Of a stretch of 64,000 nt of DNA, positions 53,949 through 63,084 are shown in pieces (within the stretch, counting starts at the first letter, position 1; each line of letters starts with the position of its first letter). Under the pieces are notes generated by a model. The model was not told where the DNA came from, did no database searches, and was given only the letters and a program-made list of their open reading frames with translations. A program made the position numbers and the translations under genes. Source of the stretch: Lentilactobacillus parakefiri (GTDB lineage Bacteria > Bacillota > Bacilli > Lactobacillales > Lactobacillaceae); contig NZ_BDGB01000044.1 in the NCBI RefSeq assembly GCF_002157585.1, forward strand, positions 112,364 through 176,363. Direction: 5' to 3'.

Positions 53949-55131
53949 ATGTATTATTCTAATGGTAATTATGAAGCATTTGCCAAGCCTAAGAAGCCGG
54001 CGGGGGTTGACCAAAAATCGGCTTATTTGATTGGCTCGGGTTTGGCGTCACTTGCCGCAGCCGTTTTTCTACTACGCGATGCGCAAATGCCTGGCGAAAA
54101 TATCCATATTTTAGAGGAACTGAATCTTCCAGGCGGCAGTATGGATGGCATTTATAATCCTGACAAAGGCTATATTGTCCGTGGCGATCGGGAGATGGAA
54201 CAGCATTTTGAAACTTTGTGGGACTTGTTTCGATCAATCCCCAGTCTGGAGAACCCTGACATTTCAGTATTGGATGAATTTTATTGGTTGAACAAGGATG
54301 ATCCGAGCTTCTCACATGCCCGCGCAATCGAGAAGCGTGGCCATCGGATTCCGACCGATGGTAAGTTTACGCTATATTCCCGCTGCTAATTGGGTGATTT
54401 CAGCAACCACCACGTTCACAGATGACCGGGTTGTGCCTTACATTGAAAGGATTACCAAAAAGGATCCGCATAGTGGTCAGTTGGTTACCAGCGGACCAGT
54501 GTCGATTCGTGATTCCAATTGGCTGATGGGGTTGACGGTCAGTCGTCAGCCGCACTTTGCCCAGCAGAAGCCAAATGAACTGGTTGTCTGGACTTATGGC
54601 CTATTCTCAGATTTGCCAGGTAACTATGTTCAAAAGAAAATTGCTGACTGCTCAGGAATTGAAATCTGCGAGGAATTCCTCTATCACGTCGGCGTGCCTG
54701 AGGATCAAATTGAAGACATCGCTCGTTCTGCCAATACGATCCCGGCACATATGCCATATATCACCTCGTACTTCATGCCACGGCAGGCGGGGGATCGGCC
54801 GCTGGTTGTTCCAGCGGGCTCAACGAACCTGGCATTTATTGGGAATTTTGCCGAGACTAAACGCGATACCGTCTTTACTACCGAATTTTCAGTTCGGACG
54901 GCGATGGAAGCTGTTTACCAGCTGTTGGATGTCGATCGGGGCGTGCCTGAGGTCTTTGATTCATCGTTTGACATTCGCCCAATTCTCAGTTCCGTCTATT
55001 ATTTGAATGACGAAAAATCACTGTTGGAATTACCGTTGACGCCACCTGAAAAAATCGTCGTTCAGCGGTTGTTAAAGCATGTTAAAGGAACCTATTTGGA
55101 AGAAATTCTTAAGGATCAAAAACTCATCTAA
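53949..55131 (+). pseudogene. ohyA: Oleate hydratase, large out-of-frame internal deletion
   Basis: ATG 53949 after TAGGAGGGC. Residues 1-140 match oleate hydratase ([20 protein letters not shown] site [36 protein letters not shown]). After TDGKFTL at about 54366 the sequence jumps to the much later [20 protein letters not shown] of the same protein, one frame over, and continues to the normal C-terminus (GTYLEEILKDQKLI, TAA 55131). About 180-190 residues of the usual ~570-590 are missing, including much of the substrate region, so the product is inactive. The full enzyme hydrates oleate to 10-hydroxystearate and detoxifies unsaturated fatty acids. The remainder shows little other decay, so the deletion looks recent. 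Confidence 0.9.
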
Positions 55132-55144
55132 GGAGATGGCAGGG

Positions 55145-55369
55145 ATGAAAGCACAATCAATCATTTGTGGCGGCTTACTATTTGTAGTCGGTGTCGCAGT
55201 GGGGATGCATGCGGATCATTTTGCTCATGAAATGCACCATATGCATCATCATGGACCACATACAGGATCAGGACATTTCCACCATGATCAGCCATTTGAA
55301 GATATTGGTGATCTGCCCTATGTGCGGGAAACCCGTTCCAATGGGGAAGGACTCCGTAATGAAATCTAG
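55145..55369 (+). CDS. Small His-rich membrane-anchored protein
   Basis: 74 residues, ATG 55145 with AAGGAG 9 bases before. One N-terminal membrane helix (SIICGGLLFVVGVAVGMHA) followed by a His-rich stretch with about 14 His in 35 residues (HFAHEMHHMHHHG). Likely extracytoplasmic, possibly binding metal (Ni, Zn or Cu). It directly follows the broken oleate hydratase gene and is followed by a strong terminator. Confidence 0.65.
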   Translation: MKAQSIICGGLLFVVGVAVGMHADHFAHEMHHMHHHGPHTGSGHFHHDQPFEDIGDLPYVRETRSNGEGLRNEI

Positions 55370-55396
55370 GCGGTGAAGTACCGTTGCTTTTAGTTG

Positions 55397-55445
55397 AAAC
55401 CCGTCAATGGGGAACTAGGTTGTGTTCCTCATTGACGGGTTTTGT
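55397..55445 (+). terminator. Rho-independent terminator
   Basis: AACCCGTCAATG...GGAAC / GTTCCTCATTGACGGGTT plus T-run; very stable stem. Confidence 0.92.
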
Positions 55446-55669
55446 TCTGGGCCCTAACTGGGCTGATTTGCACTCTACTTTAAGGCTTTTTTAAGTTTCC
55501 CCTGCTAGCATTGTAAACGTTGGTCAATTGCCTTACAGTAGCATTTCAGGTATGGTTGTTGAATTGATTAAAAAGTGTAGAATCAACACTGGATGCTAAT
55601 TGATAAAGCCAGACGCATAATAATGATAGAATAATAGTAAATACAGACGATAATGGGGTTAATTACACT
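55446..55669. other. Upstream region of the two-component operon
   Basis: AT-rich; a -10-like TAGAAT/TATAGT series near 55626-55640 could be the promoter. No gene or clear operator seen. Confidence 0.35.
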
Positions 55670-56359
55670 ATGAAAATTTTAGTTGTCGATGATGATAAAG
55701 AAATTGCTCAACTTTTGGAAATTTATATTCGAAACGAAGGCTATGAGCCAGTTTCCGCCTACAGCGGTCAAGAAGCCTTGACTCGTCTGCGGACTGAATC
55801 CGACATTGGCTTGATGATTTTAGACATCATGATGCCCGGGATGAATGGCATTGAAGTGGTCAAGGAAGTACGCAAGGATTCTCAGATTCCGATCATCATC
55901 TTGTCTGCGAAGACTGAAGATATGGACAAAATTCAAGGGCTAATCAGTGGTGCCGACGATTACGTCACCAAACCGTTTAATCCCCTAGAAGTCATGGCGC
56001 GGGTTAAGTCCCTGCTGCGACGCACAGAAGAACACGTCACCAATGACACACCGGATGTCTTGGACATTGGTCCTTTGACCATTAATAAGGATTCTCATGA
56101 AGTCAAGACCATCACCGGCACACCGATCCAGTTGACTGCTTTGGAGTTTGGCATTTTATACCTGCTTGCCAGCCACCCCAACCGGGTCTTTTCAGCTGAC
56201 GAAATTTTCGAGCGGGTTTGGCGCCAAGAAAGTATTGTTTCTGCCAAAACGGTTATGGTTCATGTGAGCCACCTGCGTGACAAAATTGAAGAAGCCACTA
56301 ACGGCGAGAAGGTTATCCAGACCGTCTGGGGCGTCGGCTACAAGATCGAGTCCCATTAA
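55670..56359 (+). CDS. OmpR/PhoB-family response regulator (VanR-like)
   Basis: 229 residues. Receiver domain with acidic pair (VDDDKE), phospho-acceptor Asp in LMILDIMMPGMNG and the conserved Lys in DDYVTKPFNP; C-terminal winged helix (TALEFGILYLLASHPNRVFSADEIFERVW ... VMVHVSHLRDKIE). It lies 32 bases before the sensor kinase gene and, two genes on, a D,D-carboxypeptidase gene. This order suggests control of cell-wall peptide trimming. Translation starts at ATG 55670 with a modest GGGG site. Confidence 0.93.
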   Translation: MKILVVDDDKEIAQLLEIYIRNEGYEPVSAYSGQEALTRLRTESDIGLMILDIMMPGMNGIEVVKEVRKDSQIPIIILSAKTEDMDKIQGLISGADDYVTKPFNPLEVMARVKSLLRRTEEHVTNDTPDVLDIGPLTINKDSHEVKTITGTPIQLTALEFGILYLLASHPNRVFSADEIFERVWRQESIVSAKTVMVHVSHLRDKIEEATNGEKVIQTVWGVGYKIESH

Positions 56360-56390
56360 GCCAAATCAATTTTGAAATGGGGGATGTTCC

Positions 56391-57557
56391 ATGAAGCTGA
56401 CAGGTCGCGAGAAAACCGAACTGTTTCTGGAAGGAATTGTCACGGTGATTTTACTATTACTGCTCAACCTTTCAGTGATTATTTTAATTAATCAATCAAT
56501 CTCCACCAATCCAGGGTTGCGGGATGGAATCTTCATCATCAAGCGGTCAATTCTAATTGGCCCGGACCACATGCACCTTTGGAGCTGGGAAAACATCTTC
56601 ATTGTGTTAATGCTGCTGTTTGACGGCGCCGTGGTCTATTGGCGGCTCATTAGACGTTATCACCAAATGCAGTTGCGCCACATTATCAGTGAATTGCACT
56701 ATATTGCCAACGGTCATTTGAATCACCGAATTCCCTTTAAACTCAGTGGTAACACACAATCCGTAGTTGAAAGTATTAACGCCTTGGTTGATAGTGTCAT
56801 CAAGTCAATGGACGAGGAACGAGCAATTGAAAGTTCCAAGGATGAGCTGATTACCAACGTCAGTCATGATCTGCGGACGCCGTTAACCTCTATTTTGGGG
56901 TATTTGGGCTTGATTCGTGATAAGCAGTATCACAGTCAGGAAGATCTGTTAAAATACACGGAGATCGCTTACCTGAAGGCCAAGCAGATGAAGTCTCTGG
57001 TTGATAATTTGTTTGAATACACTAAAGTCAAACAGACTGGAACGCCACTTTCCATCAGTAAGATTGACTTGAACCAAATGATGGAACAATTAGTTGCCAG
57101 TTTTGAACTGGAAGCTGATAAAAGTGGCCTGGCAATCTCTGTTCAAGAAACTGGCAAGCCGTTATACATTGAGGCGGACGCCGAAAAGTTGGGGCGGGTT
57201 TTCAATAACTTGATTTCCAACGCCATTAAGTATGGGAAGGGTGGCCACCACATTTATTTGAGTGCCGCGGTCGGCCAACCTGGTGAAGTTGTCATTCATG
57301 TTGCTAATGATGGGCCTGAGATCCCCCCAAAATCGCTTGACCAAATTTTTGAGCGGTTCTATCGGGTTGAAAGCTCTCGTAACAAGGACACTGGGGGCTC
57401 AGGCCTGGGTCTGGCAATTGCTCAAAGTATCATTGATCTGCATGGCGGCTACATTAGTGTCAGCTCGGATGAAGGGTTGACGACCTTTGCGATCCATCTG
57501 CCAGTTCAGCATGGTGATAAGCTAAGCAAAGTTCCCCAAAGAAAAATTGCTGAATAG
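56391..57557 (+). CDS. Membrane sensor histidine kinase (VanS-like)
   Basis: 388 residues with two membrane helices (about 15-38 and 65-85) flanking a short extracytoplasmic loop (SISTNPGLRDGIFIIKRSIL), a HAMP segment, the H-box (SHDLRTPLTSILGYLGLI), N-box (NLISNAIKYGKGG), G1 (NDGPEI) and G2 (GGSGLGLAIAQSII). Short sensor loop suggests detection at the membrane or wall. Pairs with the preceding regulator; 12 bases before dacA. Confidence 0.93.
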   Translation: MKLTGREKTELFLEGIVTVILLLLLNLSVIILINQSISTNPGLRDGIFIIKRSILIGPDHMHLWSWENIFIVLMLLFDGAVVYWRLIRRYHQMQLRHIISELHYIANGHLNHRIPFKLSGNTQSVVESINALVDSVIKSMDEERAIESSKDELITNVSHDLRTPLTSILGYLGLIRDKQYHSQEDLLKYTEIAYLKAKQMKSLVDNLFEYTKVKQTGTPLSISKIDLNQMMEQLVASFELEADKSGLAISVQETGKPLYIEADAEKLGRVFNNLISNAIKYGKGGHHIYLSAAVGQPGEVVIHVANDGPEIPPKSLDQIFERFYRVESSRNKDTGGSGLGLAIAQSIIDLHGGYISVSSDEGLTTFAIHLPVQHGDKLSKVPQRKIAE

Positions 57558-57569
57558 AAGGAGAATTTT

Positions 57570-58835
57570 ATGAAGCATCGAGTCAGATTTTTAATAGCCT
57601 TGGTGGGCTTTTTTTGCGTTCTAGCACTCTCTGTGAACGCTGATGCTAAAACAAAAGTGATCCCAGAGCCAACAATTGCCGCCAAATCGGCAATTGCCGT
57701 CGACGCTGATAGTGGCCAGATTCTATACCAGAAAAACGCTAACCAGCCCCGAGCGATTGCCTCAATTTCTAAGTTAATGACCGTTTATATCGTTCATCAA
57801 CAAATCAAGGCCAATAAACTGGCTTGGAACGACAAAGTCAAAATTTCCGCTGAGCTTGCCAAATTAAGCACTGCATCCGGGCTGACCAACGTTCCTTTAA
57901 CGGCTGGCAAAGCCTATTCGGTTCGTCAATTAGTGAATGCGACTTTGGTTGAGTCGGCAAACGCGGCTGCTTTGGCGTTGGGGCAGAAAGTGGCTGGCAC
58001 TGCAACCAGGTTTGCTGCTTTAATGAACAAGACCGCCCACCAAATTGGCATCCATGATGGTCATTTCTATAATGCGTCTGGACTGACCAATAAGTTGACT
58101 GGCAAGCTGGCTTTAAAACACGTCAATGCCAGCGCCGAAAACTTACTGTCGGCAAGCGACATCGCCCTATTAGCCCAAAAACTGTTGCAGACATTTCCTC
58201 GAGTGATCGATATCACCAAGAAAACCAGTTCAACGTTTTATGGCACCACTATGACTGGACACAATCAATTGCTTGGCAACCATAACCTGGGTCAAGGCGT
58301 TCGCGTTGATGGGCTGAAGACTGGAACCTCTGACAAGGCAGGGGCCAGTTTTGTCGGTTCCGCAACCGCAAATGGTCATCATCGGATTATCACAGTGGTC
58401 TTAGGCGCCAGAAATAAGAGTGCCTCTGACCCGGCCCGATTTATTCAGACAGCCAAGCTGATGAAGTGGGTCTACGCCGCTCACCAACCCATTAAACTAT
58501 CTGCTAAAACGGGAATTACTGGAATTGGTAAGGCACAAATTCCAGACGGTAAACAGACGACGGTTCTACCGGTCGTCAAGACCACTCACTGGGTTTGGGC
58601 CAACAACGGCACCTCTGCCAAGCAGATTCGCGGCCAATATGTTAAAAAGCCTGCCAAATTAACGTCGCCGACTAAGAAGGGAACCTATGTTGGCTATGCT
58701 CAGCTGAGTATTAACGGCAAACGATTGCAATACATTGGGCACTCGGCGGGTAAGCTGATGATGGTGACCAATCAGTCTGTGAAAAAAGCCAATTTCTTTG
58801 TTCGCCTGTGGCGCGCGATATTGAGGCTGTTTTAG
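57570..58835 (+). CDS. dacA: D-alanyl-D-alanine carboxypeptidase (DacA/PBP5 type)
   Basis: 421 residues; GAAGGAGAAT before ATG 57570. Signal peptide (FLIALVGFFCVLALSVNADA). The three penicillin-binding motifs are SISK (in AIASISKLMTVY), SAN (VESANAAAL) and KTG (GLKTGTSDKAG). A C-terminal beta-domain and an amphipathic membrane-binding tail (NFFVRLWRAILRLF) follow. It removes the terminal D-Ala from wall pentapeptides, limiting cross-linking. Co-transcribed with the two-component genes. Confidence 0.93.
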   Translation: MKHRVRFLIALVGFFCVLALSVNADAKTKVIPEPTIAAKSAIAVDADSGQILYQKNANQPRAIASISKLMTVYIVHQQIKANKLAWNDKVKISAELAKLSTASGLTNVPLTAGKAYSVRQLVNATLVESANAAALALGQKVAGTATRFAALMNKTAHQIGIHDGHFYNASGLTNKLTGKLALKHVNASAENLLSASDIALLAQKLLQTFPRVIDITKKTSSTFYGTTMTGHNQLLGNHNLGQGVRVDGLKTGTSDKAGASFVGSATANGHHRIITVVLGARNKSASDPARFIQTAKLMKWVYAAHQPIKLSAKTGITGIGKAQIPDGKQTTVLPVVKTTHWVWANNGTSAKQIRGQYVKKPAKLTSPTKKGTYVGYAQLSINGKRLQYIGHSAGKLMMVTNQSVKKANFFVRLWRAILRLF

Positions 58836-58915
58836 AATTCAATTACACAAAAGGTGTTTATTAATTGAGTCATATCCCATATAATTGTACTTGGATTGTG
58901 TTTACATTATTTTTA

Positions 58916-58936
58916 CACACATTTCAAGAATGTGTG
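58916..58936. promoter_or_regulatory. Inverted repeat directly upstream of azlC
   Basis: CACACATT, 5-base spacer, AATGTGTG, ending 4 bases before the azlC ribosome binding site. Could be an operator or a translation-blocking hairpin. Confidence 0.45.
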
Positions 58937-58952
58937 AGATGGAGGAATCCTT

Positions 58953-59744
58953 TTGGAAAAAGCTATCGCAAAATCTAGGGAGAAGCTGCCATATTGGCGG
59001 AAAATTCTTGACGCTTCTTTACCAGTAGATTTGAGTTATATTCCAATTGGGCTGGCATGCGGTATTTTACTGAACGCATCCGGCTTTAATGTTTGGACCA
59101 CCTTGATGGTTTCAATCATGGTCTTTTCTGGTGGTGCTCAATTCTTGATTGCGTCTCTTCTGGCCACCAACGCGCCGATGCTTTCGGTGATTTTAATGAT
59201 GTTCTTCCTTGAACTGCGGTATGCCTTGCTGGGGTCCAGTCTTTCAAAGTATCTTCATGGCGAGTCATTAGGGTTTACCGCGTTATTTGCGGCATCAATG
59301 AATGATGAAAACTACGCGTTGAACTATTTAAAATTTTCGACAGATAAGAAGTTCACCCCGCGTGAGGCACTGCATGTTGAACACATGACGCTGGTCTTTT
59401 GGACGATTAGTAACATTATCGGCAGCCTGATTGGTTCTGCCATTAACATCGATTTAACAATTGTTCATTTTGCCTTAACCGCGCTGTTCCTGTACATGAT
59501 CGTCGTGCAGTTGAAGAACGGTTTGATTATTGTAATTTGTATTTTGTCCGGATTTTTGGCAGCATTTTTCATGGTGTTGACCAAGTCCACGCTGGGGTTG
59601 GTCCTGTCCACTTTGGCAGCCTCCTTTATTGGCTTTCTGGTGGAAGCGACGATCAGAAAGTATAAGCCTAAGAGTGGTTGGCTGCGGCCAATGAAGAATC
59701 CGGCTGGATCACCTGAAGACGCCGAAGAAGACGCTGATGACTAG
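58953..59744 (+). CDS. azlC: AzlC-family branched-chain amino acid exporter subunit
   Basis: 263 residues, TTG start 58953 behind ATGGAGGAA. Six or so membrane segments; the family block SYIPIGLACGILLNASGFNVWTTLMVSIMVFSGGAQFL is complete, with the RYALLGSSLSKYL and FAASMNDENYAL regions. Works with AzlD (11 bases downstream) to export branched-chain amino acids and analogues. The C-terminus is a hydrophilic acidic tail (SPEDAEEDADD). Confidence 0.92.
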   Translation: MEKAIAKSREKLPYWRKILDASLPVDLSYIPIGLACGILLNASGFNVWTTLMVSIMVFSGGAQFLIASLLATNAPMLSVILMMFFLELRYALLGSSLSKYLHGESLGFTALFAASMNDENYALNYLKFSTDKKFTPREALHVEHMTLVFWTISNIIGSLIGSAINIDLTIVHFALTALFLYMIVVQLKNGLIIVICILSGFLAAFFMVLTKSTLGLVLSTLAASFIGFLVEATIRKYKPKSGWLRPMKNPAGSPEDAEEDADD

Positions 59745-59755
59745 GAGCTATCTTT

Positions 59756-60088
59756 ATGGAATGGAACACAACACAGCATGTATGGTTAATCTTGGGGTGT
59801 TTTTGCGTGGCTTTTGCACCGCGGCTGATCCCCCTCATGTTTTTCCGTACCCGAAAAATTCCAGATTGGTTTAACGAATGGATGAGATACGTGCCAATTT
59901 CGCTTTTCACAGCTTTGGTTGTGAAGGACATTTTTATTTCGCCTGAATATACAGTCACCATCGTCAACCGCGCACCTGAAATGATCGCAGCTGTGATCGT
60001 GATTGGGATTGCCTATTGGACGCGTTCGATGGCGATTTCGGTGGTTTTGGGGCTGGTTGCCGTATTCTTGCTAGCAATGGTGGTTTGA
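59756..60088 (+). CDS. azlD: AzlD-family branched-chain amino acid exporter subunit
   Basis: 110 residues with three to four membrane segments (VWLILGCFCVAFAPRLIPLMFF, MRYVPISLFTALVVKDIF, AAVIVIGIAYWTRSMAISVVLG). Conserved AzlD features: R-L-x-P and the RKIPDWFNEWMRYVP segment. TAGGAGCTA precedes ATG 59756. Second half of the AzlCD exporter. Confidence 0.92.
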   Translation: MEWNTTQHVWLILGCFCVAFAPRLIPLMFFRTRKIPDWFNEWMRYVPISLFTALVVKDIFISPEYTVTIVNRAPEMIAAVIVIGIAYWTRSMAISVVLGLVAVFLLAMVV

Positions 60089-60101
60089 CTACCTACATAC
60101 A

Positions 60102-60146
60102 AAGAAGGTCGAGGGATAGCAGTTAGTTATCTCTCGGCCTTCTTTT
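60102..60146. terminator. Rho-independent terminator
   Basis: AAGAAGGTCGAGGGATA / TATCTCTCGGCCTTCTTTT; between azlD and the convergent yueI-type gene. Confidence 0.9.
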
Positions 60147-60187
60147 AGTTGTGATTATGCATTGTGGGAATCTACTTGCCTGCATTT

Positions 60188-60568
60188 TTACAATAGAATT
60201 CTTCTTTTAATTTTTTCAGTTGGGTTAGCCACCACCAGACCAAAATCGTCTGGGCTCAAGTGTTGGTCGACCCGCATCCCGTTTTGAACCAGGATGGTGT
60301 ACTGATAGTTTTCTTTAATAGCAATATCCATGAACGGATCAATCAAGTCCTGATCCATGCGGCCATTGATGTACAGGCGATACTCAGGATAGTTTTCCAA
60401 AATCTTGGTGACCATTTCAGCTGTTCCGGCTTGCTGGAGCTGGCCGATGGTGAGTGCCAACGCGACCCGTTCTCTAAAGTTGCCTAGGAATGCCCGTTTC
60501 TCGTCGGGCTTAATCTGCGGATTGCCAAACATATGCTGCTTAATATAGTCTTCTGAACTGTCAGCCAT
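60188..60568 (-). CDS. YueI family (DUF1694) protein
   Basis: 126 residues, cytoplasmic. The pattern AFLGNFRERVALALTIGQL, RLYINGRMDQDLIDPFMDIA and FGLVVANPTE fits the YueI/DUF1694 family (function unknown; ribosomal-protein-eL30-like fold suggested). AAAGGGGC precedes ATG 60568. Single gene on the minus strand. Confidence 0.85.
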   Translation of the reverse strand: MADSSEDYIKQHMFGNPQIKPDEKRAFLGNFRERVALALTIGQLQQAGTAEMVTKILENYPEYRLYINGRMDQDLIDPFMDIAIKENYQYTILVQNGMRVDQHLSPDDFGLVVANPTEKIKRRILL

Positions 60569-60760
60569 TTTTATGCCCCTTTCAAATCTTTAAAATTAAT
60601 ATAACAAAGATTTTGATCAAAGTCTCGATCCGTCATTTGTTATAATAGTTCTTAACGATTGTTTTTCCAAATATCGTGAATGTTGACATTTCAGTGACAA
60701 TGTCAATTCGGGAAAAATGTTATAATAAATGAGAACAAACTTTATTGGGAGGGCTTCAAT

Positions 60761-61663
60761 TTGAAAAAATGGATCTGGATTGTAATCGCCATCGTGATCG
60801 GTGCATCGGTTGGTGGTTACGCATACGCCCGTCATAGTCAAAACGAAAAAATTTACGCTGAGGCTATGCAGCGAGGCCGCCTTCAAATTTCGAATAAAAA
60901 ATACACCGCTGCCGAGACGTCATTTACCAACGCACTAAAACGTAAGCCAAATGACGATCAGGCAGATAAGGTACTGAACCAGACACAATCGTTTATTTCT
61001 GCCAACGATTTATTTAATGACCTCAAATTTGGTCAGGCAAAGAGTGAGTATCAGTCAGTTGTTGATACCAAGAAGGGCAATGAACTGCTGTCTGATCGCG
61101 CCAAGGCAAAAATAACCAAGATTAAGGGAATTCAAAAGAATCGGCAAAATTACAACAAGATTTATAATCAGGCACTGGATCAGGCGGGTGATGGGCAGTA
61201 TACCGAGTCCAATAGTACGCTGGATAAGATTTTCTCTGATAAATCAATCCATCAAGCCTATTACGCTGACATCTTGAAGAAGGCTGAGACACTGCGGGAC
61301 AAGAACAATGATGCCATCAGCGGCAATTCATCATCCAGCTCGAACAGCTTTGAATCCAGCACTTCTGATAGCAGCACTAACAATAATCCAAATGTTTCCG
61401 GTAGTAAGGGTGCCAGCTTGACCTCCGCTGAAAAGAAGGCCGCCGCCGCTTATAAGGGCTCAAATGAGTACACGGTGACCAAGGGCGACCGCGATCTTGA
61501 TGGCAAGCCAATTACGGCAGCTCAAGTTACTCGTGCCAGAAAGCAAATTAGTGCCGCTGGCGTGGACTCAAATGCAATGAGCGATCAGGATGTTAGAAAT
61601 GTGATTAAAGGCGCTCACAAGAATGGCGAAACGATTGGCCAGTATGTGAAAGCTCGATATTAG
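60761..61663 (+). CDS. Membrane-anchored TPR-like protein of unknown function
   Basis: 300 residues, TTG start 60761 with TGGGAGGGC upstream. One N-terminal membrane helix (WIWIVIAIVIGASVGGYAYA), then a helical TPR-like stretch outside the membrane (residues about 30-185: AMQRGRLQISNKKYTAAETSFTNAL, FGQAKSEYQSVV). A Ser/Asn linker (about 187-220) leads to a conserved C-terminal helical domain (PITAAQVTRARKQISAAGVD ... IGQYVKARY). Similar proteins are widespread in lactobacilli; no defined role. Confidence 0.7.
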   Translation: MKKWIWIVIAIVIGASVGGYAYARHSQNEKIYAEAMQRGRLQISNKKYTAAETSFTNALKRKPNDDQADKVLNQTQSFISANDLFNDLKFGQAKSEYQSVVDTKKGNELLSDRAKAKITKIKGIQKNRQNYNKIYNQALDQAGDGQYTESNSTLDKIFSDKSIHQAYYADILKKAETLRDKNNDAISGNSSSSSNSFESSTSDSSTNNNPNVSGSKGASLTSAEKKAAAAYKGSNEYTVTKGDRDLDGKPITAAQVTRARKQISAAGVDSNAMSDQDVRNVIKGAHKNGETIGQYVKARY

Positions 61664-61672
61664 TACGAAAGA

Positions 61673-61782
61673 GTGGGACATCAAGCGGTTAGCTTCCAGA
61701 ATATAAGCCGGTAATCCGAATATCCCGGGTTTGAATATTTGGATTGCCGGCTTATATGGCCGGAAGCTGCTTGATTTCCCAC
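61673..61782 (+). terminator. Very long imperfect hairpin with T-run
   Basis: Almost the whole interval is palindromic: GTGGGA ... ATCAAGC ... AGCTTCC ... ATATAAGCCGG ... AATCC ... AATAT pair in order with the other arm; loop CCCGGGTTTG. It ends GTTTTT. It is far larger than a normal terminator and resembles an intergenic repeat. Confidence 0.75.
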
Positions 61783-61935
61783 GTTTTTGCACGGTAATAG
61801 CAATAGGTATCAAGCGCAAGTGAGGCAGTGGATGCTTGCGTCCCGTCCACTACTTAGAAATATTAATACTTGTGAGAAACCGTTTTCTAAGAGTAAAATT
61901 ATTTTTAACTTAGGAGCCACGAGGGGGTTGGGTAT

Positions 61936-62985
61936 TTGTCAATTTGGGCAAGATTTGTTAACAACGTTCCACTTAGAAGATTTACGGTGTTGATGCTGGT
62001 CATTTTTGTGTTTTACGTGACGCGAAGCATGATTAGCACTGTGTTATTGACGTTTATCTTTTGTCTGCTGGTCGTTAAGCTCACTAATGCGATTCGCAGA
62101 CACGTTAAGATTCCAGCCGGGATTATTGTTACGGTTGTGTATCTGTTGGTCATTTTGGGCCTGTACTTTGCCGTCACCAAGTATATCCCTAAAGTTGCCG
62201 ATCAAACCATCCGAACGACACAAGATATCATCCTGTTTTATACCGATCCCAAGAATCTACCGGATGATACAACCATGCAATGGCTGAATGAGCTGATTAA
62301 GCAAAGTAATATCATGGCACAAATGAAAAACGGGGTTTCTCTCGTTTGGAAATACGTGACGGGCGTCGGCACAATGGGCATCACGTTGTTTCTCTCGATG
62401 ATTTTGAGCTTCTTTTTTGCGATTGAGCAGCGAACAATGACCAGATTCTCCAAGTTATTTCTTGAAAGTGACTTTGGCTGGTTTTTCCAAGACCTCTACT
62501 TTTTCGGTAAAAAATTTGTCTCAACCTTTGGAGTGGTGATTGAAGCCCAATTTTTCATTGCAATCTGCAATACAGTTTTAACAACAATTGTGATGGCATT
62601 CATGCATCTGCCACAGTTGGCAGCTTTGGCACTGATGGTCTTCATCTTGAGCCTGATCCCAGTCGCCGGGGTGATTATTTCATTTGTTCCATTGTCTTTA
62701 GTTGGCTATTCAGTTGGCGGACTCAACGATGTCTTTTATCTGTTGATCACGATTATCGTCGTGCATGCGTTTGAAGCATACGTTTTGAATCCTAATTTTA
62801 TGGCTTCCAAGACGAACTTGCCGATCTTTTATACCTTCGTGGTCCTTTTGATCGGTGAGCATTTCTTTGGCATTTGGGGTCTGATCTGCGGGGTGCCGAT
62901 CTTCACCTTCTTCCTCGATATTTTGGGAGTTAAGAAGCATGAAGGTCAACTCAAGCAGGTCGCAAATAAGCCGGGGGAACCGTAG
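61936..62985 (+). CDS. AI-2E family (PF01594) membrane transporter
   Basis: 349 residues, TTG start 61936 with GAGGGGG upstream. Seven to eight membrane segments; the family hallmark P-x-x-G near the end of the soluble loop region and the final LIPVAGVIISFVPLSLVGYSVGG, HAFEAYVLNPNFMASKTNLP and GEHFFGIWGLICGVPIF segments are present. Members include the disputed AI-2 exporter TqsA and Na+/H+ antiporters, so the substrate is uncertain. Confidence 0.88.
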   Translation: MSIWARFVNNVPLRRFTVLMLVIFVFYVTRSMISTVLLTFIFCLLVVKLTNAIRRHVKIPAGIIVTVVYLLVILGLYFAVTKYIPKVADQTIRTTQDIILFYTDPKNLPDDTTMQWLNELIKQSNIMAQMKNGVSLVWKYVTGVGTMGITLFLSMILSFFFAIEQRTMTRFSKLFLESDFGWFFQDLYFFGKKFVSTFGVVIEAQFFIAICNTVLTTIVMAFMHLPQLAALALMVFILSLIPVAGVIISFVPLSLVGYSVGGLNDVFYLLITIIVVHAFEAYVLNPNFMASKTNLPIFYTFVVLLIGEHFFGIWGLICGVPIFTFFLDILGVKKHEGQLKQVANKPGEP

Positions 62986-63084
62986 AAACCGGATTCACAT
63001 TATAAAGATTTCACAATTAGGCTGAAAAAGTTTTCCATTTGGTGTAAAATCAATCTGATAGAGATAAAGAAAGAGGTAATTATA

